Positions 1-8,910 of a stretch of 64,000 nucleotides of DNA are shown here, piece after piece (position 1 is the stretch's first letter; every line of letters begins with the position of its first letter). A model generated the notes under the pieces. It saw nothing but the letters and a program-made list of their open reading frames with translations. It was not told where the DNA came from and searched no databases. The DNA is from Acidovorax sp. A79 (GTDB lineage: Bacteria; Pseudomonadota; Gammaproteobacteria; Burkholderiales; Burkholderiaceae_C). Both the position numbers and the translations under genes were made by a program. The stretch spans positions 1,997,001-2,061,000 of the forward strand of contig NZ_AP028672.1 of assembly GCF_041154505.1 (NCBI RefSeq). The letters run 5' to 3'.

Positions 1-556
1 CGACAGCACCGCCGTCGGCACCGGGGCCAGCACGCCCGCGCAAAGCCTGCCGGGCCTGATCGGCCAGCAGCACCCGCGGTGGCGCATCGACAACCTGGCG
101 GCCAATGGCGCACGGTTTGCCGACGTGGCCGCGCAGCTGGAGCGCGCGGACGGTGGCTACGACATGGTGCTCGTGCTCGCGGGTGGGAACGACGTGATCC
201 GCTTCACGCCCGCGGACACGCTGCGCGCCGAGCTGCAAAGGACCATGTCGCTGGCCCTGCAGAAAGGGCGCCGCGTGGTGCTCATGCCCTGCGGCGACGT
301 GGGCCATGCACCGTTCTTCGCGCCGCCGCTGTCCTGGGTCATGTCGCGCCGTTCGAAGCGCCTGCACGCCCTGGCGCAGGAGGCCGCCGCGGACCACGGC
401 GCGCACTACGTGCGCCTGCTCAGGCCCCGGGACCAGGACCCCTTCGTGTCCCGGCGGAACACCTTGAATGCCGCCGACGGACTGCACCCCAGCAGCGCGG
501 GGTACCAGGAGTGGTACCGCGCGCTGGTGGCCCAGGGCGGACTGCCCGCGCCCTGA
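1..556 (+). CDS. SGNH/GDSL-family hydrolase, N-terminus cut by window edge
   Basis: The reading frame is open from base 2 and gives DSTAVGTGA at its start. This matches the GDS block with the catalytic serine; base 1 (c) would complete a glycine codon. Further blocks are GGND (oxyanion hole) and DGLHPSSAGY near the C-terminus, whose D-x-x-H supplies the other catalytic residues. These three blocks define SGNH hydrolases, which are esterases, lipases or deacylases. About 184 residues are visible and the true start lies left of the window, so a signal peptide cannot be judged. The first internal ATG, at 125, would remove the serine block and is not the start. The substrate is unknown. The gene converges on the leftward hydrolase that follows. 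Confidence 0.85.
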   Translation, partial: DSTAVGTGASTPAQSLPGLIGQQHPRWRIDNLAANGARFADVAAQLERADGGYDMVLVLAGGNDVIRFTPADTLRAELQRTMSLALQKGRRVVLMPCGDVGHAPFFAPPLSWVMSRRSKRLHALAQEAAADHGAHYVRLLRPRDQDPFVSRRNTLNAADGLHPSSAGYQEWYRALVAQGGLPAP

Positions 557-615
557 CGGCACGCGCGGGCGCCGCGCACACCGGATGCAGGCCGCGCCCG
601 CCAGGGCGGCCCGCG

Positions 616-1380
616 TCAGCGCGCCCCGTCGATTTCCGCCAGCCAGTCCTGGACCTGCCGGATGACCCAGCGCGGGTCGTCCAGCGGCAGATCGTGCCCT
701 GCGCGGGGGTGCAGCACCACGGGCACCCGCCACGCGCTGGCCACGGCCTGCGAGCACTGGCTGCGCACCAGGCCGTCCCCGTGGCTCGCCAGCAACAGGA
801 TGCGCGCCACGGGCCCCACCCGGGGCGCACGGTAGCGGGCCGCCGCCACCAGCTGGCGCAGCGCATTGGCGGCCCGCACCGGGCGGCGCGCGCGCACGGC
901 GGCCCAGTCCCGCACCACCTGCTGGCGCTCAGGCGCGCTGTTGCTGGTCAGGCGCAAGACCACCTGCTCGATCTGTTGCGGCGCGCCGCCCCACAGCGCC
1001 AGGCGCAGCAGCGCCGCGTAGTTGCGCGGCCGCAGGCGGTGATAGAAGGGGCTGAAAGGGCGAAAGCTCGTGTTGATCAGCACGCAGCCCGCCACCTCCG
1101 CGGGGGCCACCCGCGCCCATTCGGTCGCCACCATGGCTCCCAGCGACACGGCCAGCAGGTGGTAGGGCGGCGCGATGCCGCGCCCGGCCAGCGCCTCGCG
1201 GCATGCCCGCACCATGGCGGGCACCGACAGCGGCGAAGGCTGGCGGTGGAGCTGGCCGTTGCCGGGCAGGTCGAGCGGCAGCACCCGGTCCCGGGGCAAG
1301 GCTCGCTCGAAATCCGCCAGGAAGTCCCCCCAGTGGGCGGACTCCCGCGCCAGGCCCCTGAGCAAGATCCACTGGCGCAT
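616..1380 (-). CDS. Alpha/beta-fold hydrolase
   Basis: A 254-residue protein of the alpha/beta hydrolase superfamily. The N-terminus gives a short strand followed by RGLARESAHWGDF, where these enzymes form the oxyanion hole. The nucleophile elbow is AVSLGAM (serine near residue 79), a variant of G-x-S-x-G with alanine first. An aspartate in SHGDGLV and a histidine in AGHDLPLDDP complete a plausible triad. No signal peptide is seen, so it should be cytoplasmic. It lies 12 bases downstream of the M14 peptidase on the same strand and is probably co-transcribed. The substrate is unknown; esterase or lactonase activity is possible. Confidence 0.82.
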   Translation of the reverse strand: MRQWILLRGLARESAHWGDFLADFERALPRDRVLPLDLPGNGQLHRQPSPLSVPAMVRACREALAGRGIAPPYHLLAVSLGAMVATEWARVAPAEVAGCVLINTSFRPFSPFYHRLRPRNYAALLRLALWGGAPQQIEQVVLRLTSNSAPERQQVVRDWAAVRARRPVRAANALRQLVAAARYRAPRVGPVARILLLASHGDGLVRSQCSQAVASAWRVPVVLHPRAGHDLPLDDPRWVIRQVQDWLAEIDGAR

Positions 1381-1392
1381 GGGCGCAGGCCT

Positions 1393-2403
1393 TCAGTACC
1401 ACGCGGCCAGGGCGTCCGCCCTGCGCTGCGCGCGCTGCCCCGGTGCGGGCACCCAGCGCCCGTGGCTGCAGGCCGCGCGGGCCAGGAAATCGAGCAGCGA
1501 CAGATGGCGCCGCAGCACGCGCTGCTGCCGGTGGTCGATGAGCGGGTTGAAGATGCCGTTGCGCGAGAACAGCTGGCGCGGGTTCTTCTTGATCCACAGC
1601 CAGGAGCCCATCTCCAGCGTCAGCGGCAGGAACGTGTGCGCGGGCACGTCGCGGCAGGCCTGCAGGTACAGGTGGTCCCACAGGTCGCCGTGCGCCAGGT
1701 ACTGCGCGCTCTGCGGCTCGATGACGTACGGGTGGTGGCTGTGGGCCTGCAGGAAGATCTCCTGCAGCGCGTGCAACTCGGCCAGGTGCGGGATGGGCTT
1801 GCGCGTGTGGGCAAATGGGAACCACAGGCGGTCCCGGGCGCCAAATCCCGAATGGCAGTCGATGGCGATGCTGAAAGGCCGCGCCAGCAGCTCCTCGGAC
1901 GCCACCTCGCACAGGGCCTGGCTTTCCGGCTCCATGGCATCGCCCGCGCGCCCCCGGTACCAGGGAAGCCCCGCGCTCACCCGCTGCCCGCCGATCCACG
2001 GCGGTACCCGGTCGGTGGCGTCCACCGGCGCGTTGCGCATCAGGTCCACGCCGCGCGGATTGGCGCGCGTGGCGGCCCACATGCCGCCCGGATTGACGAT
2101 GGGCATGAAGACCATGCGCATGTGCTCGAGCTGGCGGTGCAGCGTGGTGTCCCACTGCAGCCGCATCACCACGTTCTGCAGGTAGGCCAGGACCACCTCG
2201 GCGCCGATGCGCTCCAGGCCATGCACGCCACCGAAGAACCCGACCGCCGGAACGTCCGGCGCCGGATTGCCCAGGCCAATGGCATGGATCGGAAAGCAGT
2301 GGCCCGAGGCCGTCTGCACCTGCCGCACCACCCGCACCTGCAAGTGGGACGCACCGAGTTCGATGATCTTTTCGAGCGCCAGCAACTCGGGCAGCGTGTT
2401 CAT
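1393..2403 (-). CDS. M14-family zinc carboxypeptidase-like protein
   Basis: 336 residues from the ATG at 2403; the open frame extends further upstream, but that part reads as low-quality sequence without family features. The zinc site of M14 peptidases is visible as GGVHGLERIGAEV (H-x-x-E, near residue 60) and the later histidine in IDCHSGFG. NPRGVDLMRNAP carries the arginines that hold the substrate carboxylate, and a glutamate in TLEMGSWLW is well placed as catalytic base. There is no signal peptide. It is likely a cytoplasmic amidase or carboxypeptidase; related members include succinylglutamate desuccinylase/aspartoacylase types. It is the first gene of a pair with the hydrolase downstream. 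No strong ribosome-binding site precedes the chosen start. Confidence 0.8.
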   Translation of the reverse strand: MNTLPELLALEKIIELGASHLQVRVVRQVQTASGHCFPIHAIGLGNPAPDVPAVGFFGGVHGLERIGAEVVLAYLQNVVMRLQWDTTLHRQLEHMRMVFMPIVNPGGMWAATRANPRGVDLMRNAPVDATDRVPPWIGGQRVSAGLPWYRGRAGDAMEPESQALCEVASEELLARPFSIAIDCHSGFGARDRLWFPFAHTRKPIPHLAELHALQEIFLQAHSHHPYVIEPQSAQYLAHGDLWDHLYLQACRDVPAHTFLPLTLEMGSWLWIKKNPRQLFSRNGIFNPLIDHRQQRVLRRHLSLLDFLARAACSHGRWVPAPGQRAQRRADALAAWY

Positions 2404-2592
2404 GGTGGGTGGCAAGGGTGGCGCGAAACCGGGCGACAGGGCGACAGTGCAACGAAGAGCGAGCATATGCCCGGCCCGCAGGCACCGGCAACGCCATCGC
2501 GCGCCCTGTATGAATTCAGCGAAACGACGCGGAACTGTCACACAAGCGCGTTAACTTGCCCGCAGACAACCTGTTCAAAGAGGCACACGATC

Positions 2593-2724
2593 ATGCTCTG
2601 GAGATGGCTCGGACTGCAGCGGCTGCTGGATGAACTCTTCGATGCCCCCGGCTGGCCGAGCTTCGACCTGCCCCGCACCGATGGATGGGCGCATGAAGAC
2701 GCAGCAGCCACGGCGCAGGACTGA
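2593..2724 (+). CDS. Small ORF, 43 residues, unknown
   Basis: An ATG ORF of 43 codons with an AGAGG about ten bases upstream. The product starts MLWRWLGLQRLLDELFD, an amphipathic helix rich in leucine and tryptophan, followed by an acidic tail. Its end overlaps the next small ORF by 32 bases in another frame, which suggests translational coupling. It is in frame with a much longer spurious open frame antisense to the M14 gene; only this tail looks gene-like. No family is recognised. Moderate to low certainty that it is expressed. Confidence 0.4.
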   Translation: MLWRWLGLQRLLDELFDAPGWPSFDLPRTDGWAHEDAAATAQD

Positions 2725-2857
2725 AGTGCGCCGCCTGGCCGTGCTGTGCGGCACCCTCGGCTGCGCGCTGGCCTGGGGCCTGGTGGAGCTGCTGGCGCTC
2801 CAGCGCCAGCGCTACCACCAGTGGCGCCAGCGCCACCAGACGCCGGCACACCGTTGA
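2693..2857 (+). CDS. Small single-pass membrane protein, unknown
   Basis: 54 residues starting MKTQQPRRRTEVRR, a strongly basic N-terminus, then one hydrophobic segment (about residues 15-33, LAVLCGTLGCALAWGLVELL) and a basic C-terminus rich in Q, R and H. The layout predicts a single transmembrane helix, with its orientation set by the basic N-terminus. GGATGG lies about five bases before the ATG. It overlaps the 43-residue ORF upstream, so the two may be coupled. No homologous family is recognised. A longer upstream start exists but would add residues already covered by the preceding small ORF in another frame. Confidence 0.45.
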   Translation: MKTQQPRRRTEVRRLAVLCGTLGCALAWGLVELLALQRQRYHQWRQRHQTPAHR

Positions 2858-2981
2858 CGGCGGCCCGCGGCAGCGCCCGCACGCGGCGGCGGCGGGCATG
2901 CGGCCGGCCCCACTGGCACCGCTTCGGGCATGCCTTTCACCCGCTGTTTCAGAAGCCTCTGGCGCAGGCGGGTCTTCACAT

Positions 2982-3012
2982 TTGCGGGGTGTGCCGCAGT
3001 CGCACCTAAAAT
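2982..3012 (+). promoter_or_regulatory. Possible sigma-70 promoter for the HU-like gene
   Basis: A good -10 hexamer, TAAAAT, lies at 3007-3012, 65 bases before the ATG of the HU-like gene. The best -35 candidate is TTGCGG at 2982-2987 with a long 19-base spacer, so only the -10 is convincing. Confidence 0.35.
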
Positions 3013-3076
3013 TGCGCACCTTCCCTTCAATGGGGGGAGGCACACTGCAACTCTGAAGCAAAGAAGAATCATCATC

Positions 3077-3571
3077 ATGGCAACTGCAAAGAAAACCCCA
3101 GCGCCCGCAAAGAAGACCGTCAAGGCGGCAGCTCCAGCTGCTGCGAAGAAGGCAGCACCCGCCGCCAAGAAGGCAGCGGCACCCGCGAAGAAAGCCGCCG
3201 CTCCAGCAGCGAAGAAGGCCGCCGCCCCCGTGGCCAAGCCGGTCGCCGTGGGCATCAAGCCGATCAAGACGGCCTTCAACAAGACCACGCTGATCGCCCA
3301 CCTGGCCGAGCAGGCTGGCGTGGAACCCAAGGCCACCAAGGCCGTGCTGGCCGCGCTGGAAGCGACCATCCTGGGCTCCGTGCACAAGAAGGGTTCCGGC
3401 GAATTCACGCTGCCCGGCCTCATGAAGATCGGCCTGCAGCAGATTCCCGCCAAGAAGAAGCGCTTCGGCAAGGACCCTTTCACCGGTGAAGAGCGCTGGT
3501 TCCCCGCCAAGCCCGCCGCGGTGAAGATCAAGACCCGCGCACTGAAGAAGCTCAAGGACGCAACGGCCTGA
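3077..3571 (+). CDS. HU-family DNA-binding protein with H1-like Ala/Lys-rich N-terminal tail
   Basis: 164 residues. The first 55 or so are almost only alanine, lysine and proline in repeats of the AAPAKKA type, like eukaryotic histone H1 tails. From about residue 60 the sequence is HU/IHF-like: FNKTTLIAHLAEQAGVEPK, then KGSGEFTLPGLMKIGLQ and FGKDPFTGEERWFPAKPAAVKIK, the beta-arm and body region of HU. It should be a nucleoid protein that bends and compacts DNA, the tail adding nonspecific affinity. This fusion is common in Burkholderiales. The start at 3077 is chosen because the tail begins there. A strong terminator follows 26 bases after the stop, so it is probably a single-gene transcript. 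Confidence 0.9.
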   Translation: MATAKKTPAPAKKTVKAAAPAAAKKAAPAAKKAAAPAKKAAAPAAKKAAAPVAKPVAVGIKPIKTAFNKTTLIAHLAEQAGVEPKATKAVLAALEATILGSVHKKGSGEFTLPGLMKIGLQQIPAKKKRFGKDPFTGEERWFPAKPAAVKIKTRALKKLKDATA

Positions 3572-3597
3572 TAAATCAGCCCGCGCTCCCCAGCGAC

Positions 3598-3634
3598 AAG
3601 GACCAGATGCCTCCGGGCGTCTGGTCCTTTTTCT
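3598..3634 (+). terminator. Rho-independent terminator after HU-like gene
   Basis: A perfect 10-bp stem, AAGGACCAGA (3598-3607) with TCTGGTCCTT (3620-3629), has a GCC/GGC pair inside the loop and runs directly into a T-rich tract. It lies just after the HU-like stop and between two convergent genes. The T tract is much better for the rightward direction. Confidence 0.9.
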
Positions 3635-3663
3635 TTGGGCGGCTCAATTGCGCTCCGGTGGAC

Positions 3664-4137
3664 TCAGTTGGGCTGGCAATGCCCCGTGGCGCCGTCGCAG
3701 CCCAGGCAGTCCACCTGCAGCACCAGGCCCGCCACCAGCGGCCGCAGGCCCACCTCGGCCGCGCGCAGCTCCAGCTCGTTGCGCAGCTGTGCGCCGGGCA
3801 GCGTGGCCGAGCGCTCGCACCGGCGGCAGGCAATGCGCACGTCGGCCGACGGCGGCGGTGCAAAGGGCCGCAGGCGATACACCGTGTGGCGCCGGTCGCT
3901 GCGGTCGTGCAGCAGCACGCCCAGGGCCTGCAGCTCGTGGATGATGCGGTACACCGTGCTGGTGCTCACGTGCGTGCCGCGCAGCAGCATCTGGTGAAAA
4001 GCCTCGTCCGCACCCATGCCCGCGCTGCCCGCGGAGTGGATCACCTGCAGCACGCCGATGCGCGCCGTGGTGGGGCGCAGGCCCGCCGTGCGCAGGCGCT
4101 GCAGCATGGTCACGGGCTCATTGATGCTTGCGTTCAT
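3664..4137 (-). CDS. Fur-family metalloregulator
   Basis: 157 residues. The N-terminal winged helix reads TAGLRPTTARIGVLQVI, with the Fur signature THVSTSTVYRIIHELQALGVLLH around residues 55-77. The C-terminal half carries two zinc-type pairs, ACRRCE and DCLGCDGATGHC, for structural zinc, and histidine positions used for sensing. The family includes Fur, Zur, PerR and Mur, which block transcription when metal-loaded. It is the last gene of the leftward MacA-MacB-outer-membrane-factor operon, its ATG overlapping the previous stop as ATGA. Location suggests it senses the metal handled by that operon, but the subtype cannot be decided from sequence alone; the spare CxxC motifs make Zur a fair alternative. 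Confidence 0.88.
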   Translation of the reverse strand: MNASINEPVTMLQRLRTAGLRPTTARIGVLQVIHSAGSAGMGADEAFHQMLLRGTHVSTSTVYRIIHELQALGVLLHDRSDRRHTVYRLRPFAPPPSADVRIACRRCERSATLPGAQLRNELELRAAEVGLRPLVAGLVLQVDCLGCDGATGHCQPN

Positions 4138-5573
4138 GGCTGCGCCATGACGGCCACGCGGCGCACGCCAGCGTCGGCATCGGGCTGCCAGCCCCCGCCC
4201 AGCGCGCGGTACAGCGCCACCTGCGCCTGCCATTCGGCCTGGTGCAGCTGGGCCGCCATGTCCTGCGCGGCATAGAGGGTACGCTGCGCATCCACCAGCG
4301 TGAGCAGCGTCTCGGCCCCGGCGCGGTAGCGCGACTGCGCCAGGGTAGCCGCCTGCTGCGCCTGCTGCACCACCTGTGCCTGCGCCATGCGCTGGGCCTG
4401 CGTGCCCGCCACGGCCTGCAGGGCTTGCTCCACGTCGCTCACGGCCGCCACGATGCTGGCGCGGTACTGCGCCAGCAGCTCGGCCTGCCGTGCCTGGGCC
4501 GCATCGCGGTCGGCGGCCAGGCGCCCGCCGTTGAAGATGGGCGCCGCCAACGCGGCGGCCAGGCTGTAGAGCGGGTTGTCGAACACGCGCGGCAGGTTGC
4601 TGCCCCCGGTGCCCAGGCTGGCGCTCAGGCTGATGCGCGGCAGCAGCGCCGCGCGGGCCGCGGCCACGTCGGCGTGGGCGGCCTGAAGCCGCGCCTCGGC
4701 CCGCGCGATGTCGGGCCGCCGCACCAGCAGGTCGGCGGGCGATCCGGCAGCGGGCGCCAGCGCCTGCGTGGTGGGCAGCGCGCTGGCCTGCACCACCGGC
4801 CACTGCGCCTGGCCCAGCAGCGCGGCCAGCACCGTGTGCGCGCCCGACACCTGCTGGCGCCGTGCCTCCAGCACCTGCCGCTGCGTGGCCACCAGGCCGC
4901 GCTGCTGCGCCAGCTCCAGCTGCGTGGCGGCCCCGGCGCGCGCGCGCGACTCGACCACGGCCAGCACGCGCTCGGCGCCGTGCAGGTTCAGCTCGGCAAT
5001 CGCCAGGCGCTCGCGCCCGCCCACCAGTTGCAGCCATGCCTGCGCCACCGCCGCCGTCAGCGTGATCTGCACCGCGCCGCGGTCGTGCACGCTGGCCGTG
5101 CGCAGGGCCTGGGCGCTGGTCCGCTCGGCACCCAGGCGGCCCCAGGCATCGAGCTCGTAGCTTGCGGCCAGCCCGGCGCCGATCTGGTTGCCGGCCACCT
5201 CGGCCTGCCCGCCGGCACGGGCCTGGCGGCGGGCGTCGAGCGTGCCGGTCACGGCAGGCAGCAGGCTGGCGCCAGCGGACCGCGCCACGGCATCGGCCTG
5301 CTGCACCCGCGCGATGGCGGCGGCGAGGTCCGGGCTCTGCGCGTGGGCCGCGTGGATGAGCGCGTCGAGCTCTGCGACACCGAGCGCAGAGACACCCGTC
5401 GCCACCCCCTGCGCGGGCGGCACCGGGCTGGCCCAGTGCACGGGCAAGGCGGGTGCTGCAGCGGCATCTTCAGGCGGCGGCTGCACCGCGGCGCAGCCGC
5501 CGAGCAGCAGCACACCGGCGGCAAGACAGGACACAGAGGCAATACAAGTGCGCATACCAACCATCACAATCAT
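4134..5573 (-). CDS. NodT/OprM-type outer-membrane efflux lipoprotein
   Basis: About 479 residues. The N-terminus has a hydrophobic stretch ending in the lipobox LLLGGC, so the mature protein is a lipoprotein. The rest is the duplicated outer-membrane efflux domain of TolC/OprM proteins: long alanine-rich coiled helices (for example [20 protein letters not shown] and the second copy near the C-terminus, [20 protein letters not shown]), with [16 protein letters not shown] between them. It forms the outer-membrane channel for the MacA-MacB pump encoded immediately upstream. Its first ATG overlaps the macB stop (ATGA), which favours start 5573; a start at 5555 would give a more standard signal peptide. 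Confidence 0.9.
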   Translation of the reverse strand: MIVMVGMRTCIASVSCLAAGVLLLGGCAAVQPPPEDAAAAPALPVHWASPVPPAQGVATGVSALGVAELDALIHAAHAQSPDLAAAIARVQQADAVARSAGASLLPAVTGTLDARRQARAGGQAEVAGNQIGAGLAASYELDAWGRLGAERTSAQALRTASVHDRGAVQITLTAAVAQAWLQLVGGRERLAIAELNLHGAERVLAVVESRARAGAATQLELAQQRGLVATQRQVLEARRQQVSGAHTVLAALLGQAQWPVVQASALPTTQALAPAAGSPADLLVRRPDIARAEARLQAAHADVAAARAALLPRISLSASLGTGGSNLPRVFDNPLYSLAAALAAPIFNGGRLAADRDAAQARQAELLAQYRASIVAAVSDVEQALQAVAGTQAQRMAQAQVVQQAQQAATLAQSRYRAGAETLLTLVDAQRTLYAAQDMAAQLHQAEWQAQVALYRALGGGWQPDADAGVRRVAVMAQP

Positions 5574-7600
5574 TCGGAAGCCAGGGCCACCACGGGGTCG
5601 AGCCCGGCGGCGCGGCGGGCGGGCATGTAGCCGAACACCAGGCCCGTGGCCACGGCGCAGGCAAAGGCACCGCCCATGGCGGTGAGCGAGAAGATCACGG
5701 GCACGCCCGACACGATGAGCGCCGCGCCCACGGCCAGGCCGATGGCCAGGCCCGCCGCGCCGCCCACCAGCGTGACGAGCACGGCCTCGGTGAGGAACTG
5801 GCGCAGGATGTCGCCCTGCCGCGCGCCGGTGGCCATGCGGATGCCGATCTCGCGCGTGCGCTCGCGCACCGTCATCAGCATCACGTTCATCACTCCGATG
5901 CCGCCCACCACCAGCGACACGGCCGCGATCAGGCCCAGCATCATGGTCATGGCGTTGCGCGTCTGCGCCTCGGCCTGCAGCTTGGCCGCCGCGTTGCCGA
6001 TGCGAAAGTCCTCGCGCCCGTGGCGCGACAGCAGCAGGGCGTGCATGGCCTTCTCGGCCGCCTGCACCTGCTCCACCGACGCGGCAGCAACCACGGTGTA
6101 GTCGGGCTGGGTCTGCACGCGGTACACGCGGGCGCGGCCCGACTGGTACGGAATGAACACCATGTCGTCGTAGTTCTGCGCGCCCGAGTCGGCGCCGCGC
6201 TCGGCCATCACGCCGATCACCTCGAACGGCGCGTTGCCGATCAGCAGGTGGCGGCCCAGCGGGTTCGGATGGTCCGGAAAGAACTGCGCGCTGGCCTTGT
6301 GCCCCAGCACCACCAACGGCGCCAGGTCGCGGTCTTCGACCGCGGTGTAGTAGCGGCCCTGGGCCACCTTCCAGTGGTGCACGCGGGGCATGTCCTCGCT
6401 GGCGGCGAACACGTAGATCTGCCGCTCGACGTTGCCATGGCGCACGGGGATGGGGTCGCCGATGACGGGCATCACGTGGCCGATCTCGGGCAGGCGGGCG
6501 ATGGCCTCCAGGTCCTCTGCGGTGATCTCGCCCTGCGGCCCGCCCTCGCGCGGGTGGCTGGCGCCCAGGTACATGATGGTGGTGCCCATGGAGCCCATCT
6601 GCTCCACCACGCGCTGCTTGGCGCCCTCGCCCACGCCCATCATCACGATGACCGACGCCACGCCGATCACGATGCCCAGCAGCGTGAGCCCGGTGCGTGC
6701 GCGGTTGATGCGCATGCCGCGCCAGGCCGAGCGGGCGGCCTCTGCCAGTTCGGCCCAGAAAGCGCGGCCGGAACGCTTGCTACTATTTTTATAGCTGCTT
6801 GCGCTTGCTGGTTGCGCGGTAGAGGCATTTTTTTCTTCCAACGTGCCTGCCACGGCCGCACCGCTGTCCGCCACGATCTCGCCGTCGCGGATCTCGATCA
6901 CGCGGCGCGCCTGGGCGGCCACTTCGCGGTCGTGGGTGATGAGCACGATGGTGTGGCCCGCATCGGCCAGCTCGTGCAGCAGCGCCATCACCTCGGCGCC
7001 GCTGTGGGTGTCCAGCGCGCCGGTGGGCTCGTCGGCCAGGATGATGCGGCCGCCGTTCATCAGCGCCCGCGCAATCGACACGCGCTGCTGCTGCCCGCCC
7101 GACAGCTGCGTGGGCCGGTGGTGCAGCTTGTCGGCCAGGCCCAGGCGCGTCAGCAGCGCCGCCGCGCGGCGGGTGCGCTCCTCGCGCGGGGTGCCGGCGT
7201 AGATGGCGGGCACCTCGACGTTCTCGCACGCCGACTCGGCGCGGATCAGGTGGTAGCCCTGAAAGACGAAGCCGAAGGCCTCGCGCCGCAGCCAGGCCAG
7301 CTGGTCGGCGTCGAAGCCCGCCACGTCTTCGCCCTGGAAGCGGTAGCTGCCGCTGCTGGGCTTGTCCAGGCAGCCGAGCAGGTTCATCAGCGTGGACTTG
7401 CCCGAGCCCGACGCGCCCACGATGGCGACGAACTCGCCCGCGTGGATGGACAGCGAGATGCCACGCAGCACCTCCACCTCGGGCTGCTCGCCACCGCCGT
7501 AGCGGCGGCGCACGCCGCGCAGCTCAATCAGCGGCACACCAGGGGCGTCATGCAAGACGCTGTGCAGGGTGTCGAGTTGGTTGCCGGTGCCTGCGGTCAC
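5570..7600 (-). CDS. macB: MacB-type ABC exporter, ATPase-permease fusion
   Basis: 676 residues. The N-terminal ABC ATPase has Walker A (GASGSGKST), signature LSGGQQQR and Walker B ([13 protein letters not shown]). The C-terminal part has the four-helix MacB topology: one helix at about residue 305 ([20 protein letters not shown]), a large periplasmic domain and three more helices ending in the FtsX-like core ([17 protein letters not shown] motif). With MacA and the outer-membrane factor it would drive export from periplasm to outside. E. coli MacB exports macrolides and enterotoxin; Pseudomonas PvdT recycles pyoverdine. Here a dispersed repeat is inserted in frame in the linker (about residues 253-275). 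The gene overlaps both neighbours by four bases. Confidence 0.93.
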   Translation of the reverse strand: MTAGTGNQLDTLHSVLHDAPGVPLIELRGVRRRYGGGEQPEVEVLRGISLSIHAGEFVAIVGASGSGKSTLMNLLGCLDKPSSGSYRFQGEDVAGFDADQLAWLRREAFGFVFQGYHLIRAESACENVEVPAIYAGTPREERTRRAAALLTRLGLADKLHHRPTQLSGGQQQRVSIARALMNGGRIILADEPTGALDTHSGAEVMALLHELADAGHTIVLITHDREVAAQARRVIEIRDGEIVADSGAAVAGTLEEKNASTAQPASASSYKNSSKRSGRAFWAELAEAARSAWRGMRINRARTGLTLLGIVIGVASVIVMMGVGEGAKQRVVEQMGSMGTTIMYLGASHPREGGPQGEITAEDLEAIARLPEIGHVMPVIGDPIPVRHGNVERQIYVFAASEDMPRVHHWKVAQGRYYTAVEDRDLAPLVVLGHKASAQFFPDHPNPLGRHLLIGNAPFEVIGVMAERGADSGAQNYDDMVFIPYQSGRARVYRVQTQPDYTVVAAASVEQVQAAEKAMHALLLSRHGREDFRIGNAAAKLQAEAQTRNAMTMMLGLIAAVSLVVGGIGVMNVMLMTVRERTREIGIRMATGARQGDILRQFLTEAVLVTLVGGAAGLAIGLAVGAALIVSGVPVIFSLTAMGGAFACAVATGLVFGYMPARRAAGLDPVVALASE
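6777..6837 (-). repeat. Dispersed AT-containing repeat inserted in frame in macB
   Basis: On the minus strand the segment shows A-rich start, GCCTC, CAAGCGC, AGCTAT, A-tract and TAGTAGC in order. The same order occurs in the noncoding copy at 38073-38131. Its low GC contrasts sharply with macB. It encodes the non-conserved [18 protein letters not shown] stretch between the ATPase and permease domains, so the pump is still readable. Confidence 0.65.
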
Positions 7601-8910
7601 AGCTTGAACCTTTGCGGGCCGCTGCGCGCAGGGCGCTCGCCGGTCACCAGCTGCTCGCCCTCTTGCAGGCCCGAGCGCACCTCGGCCAGGTGGCGGCTTT
7701 TCACGGCCACGACGACGGCGCGCTGCTCCACCACGCCATCGGCGCGCAGCACGCGGGCGCTGTGGGTGGCTGCGGCGGCCTTCGCGCCAGCGCCGGCACC
7801 AGCGCTGTCACCGTCGCCCTCCGCATCAGCTGCCTTGCCACCAGCCGCCTTGCCGCTGGCCGGTCTGGCAGGGCTGGTCGGACTGGCCAGGGCCGACAGC
7901 GGCACGGCGATCACGCCCTGCGCCTGCGCGGTGACGAAGCTCGTCTGCGCGGTCATCTGCGGCATCAGCTCGCCATCGGCGTTGTCCACGTCGAACAGCA
8001 CGGTGTACGACACGGCCTTGCTCGCGGCGGCCTGTGCGTTGGCGCCGCCCGCGGCCTTGGCCTCGGGCGTGGGCGGCGCGGGCAGCACCTGGCGCACGGT
8101 GCTGCGCCAGCGGCGCGCGGCGGCGTCGGCCTGGCCGCCCAGCGTGGTGAAGTACACCGGCAGGCCCGCCCGCACGCGGCGGATGTCGGCCTCGGAGACT
8201 TCGGTCCACACGGTCATGGTCGACAGGTCCGCCACGCGCAGGATGTTGGGCGTCTGGTAGGTGGCGTTCAGGGTCTGGCCCTCGCGCGCTTCCAGCGCCA
8301 CCACGGTGCCGGCCATGGGCGCGTAGATGCGGGTGTAACCCAGGCGCGCCTCATCGGCCTTCAGGCTCGCCTGGGTCTGGTCGATCTGCGCCTTGAGGTG
8401 GTCGATGCGCGCCGCCGCCGATGCCAGCGCGGCCTCGGCCGTCTGCAGGTCTTCGAGCCGCGTGGCGCCTTCGCGCTCCATCTGCTGCTGGCGGGCCTGC
8501 TGCTGCTGGGCCAGGCGGTGCTGGGCCTGCTGCTCGGCCAGCTGCGCGCGCAGGCCGGCCAGTGCGGCGCGCGCGCCGTCCACCGTGGCCTGCTGCACGC
8601 TGGGGTCTATCTCCACCAGCAGCTGGCCCTTCTTGACCTCGGTGCCGGGCTGCACGTGCAGGCGCGTTATCTGCCCCGACACCTGCGCGCCCACGTCCAC
8701 ATAGCGGCGCGGCTGCAGCGTGCCGATGGCGCTGACCGTGGCCTCGATGTCGCCGCGCGCCACGGGCACGGTGTCGTAGACCATGGCGGGCTGCCGCGTC
8801 CACCACCAGGCGCCGGCGACGATGGCGCCCGCCAGCACCACCAGGGCGCCCACGCGGCGGGCCGTGCGTGCAGTGCGTGCGGTGCGTGTATGGGGTGGGG
8901 TCGAGGCCAT
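7597..8910 (-). CDS. macA: MacA-type periplasmic adaptor (HlyD/RND membrane-fusion family)
   Basis: 437 residues. A basic N-terminus and one hydrophobic segment ([18 protein letters not shown]) anchor it in the inner membrane. The lipoyl half-motifs are [20 protein letters not shown] near residue 60 and [20 protein letters not shown] near 195; between them is a long alanine/glutamine-rich coiled-coil hairpin. A beta-barrel and a membrane-proximal domain follow. A low-complexity stretch of glycine, lysine and alanine (about residues 345-385) interrupts the C-terminal domain and is unusual. It couples MacB to the outer-membrane factor. Its start codon overlaps the stop of the upstream DUF4198 gene and its stop overlaps the macB start, so the genes are translated as a unit. 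Confidence 0.92.
   Translation of the reverse strand: MASTPPHTRTARTARTARRVGALVVLAGAIVAGAWWWTRQPAMVYDTVPVARGDIEATVSAIGTLQPRRYVDVGAQVSGQITRLHVQPGTEVKKGQLLVEIDPSVQQATVDGARAALAGLRAQLAEQQAQHRLAQQQQARQQQMEREGATRLEDLQTAEAALASAAARIDHLKAQIDQTQASLKADEARLGYTRIYAPMAGTVVALEAREGQTLNATYQTPNILRVADLSTMTVWTEVSEADIRRVRAGLPVYFTTLGGQADAAARRWRSTVRQVLPAPPTPEAKAAGGANAQAAASKAVSYTVLFDVDNADGELMPQMTAQTSFVTAQAQGVIAVPLSALASPTSPARPASGKAAGGKAADAEGDGDSAGAGAGAKAAAATHSARVLRADGVVEQRAVVVAVKSRHLAEVRSGLQEGEQLVTGERPARSGPQRFKL

Noticed and set aside
79..2724. Very long rightward open frame of 881 codons
   Set aside because: It lies opposite the hydrolase and M14 peptidase genes and is rich in R, H, Q and G, as antisense frames in high-GC DNA usually are. 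Only its last 43 codons look like a gene.
4128..5630. Long frames opposite the outer-membrane factor and macB
   Set aside because: No family features, no ribosome-binding site, and the opposite strand is clearly coding.
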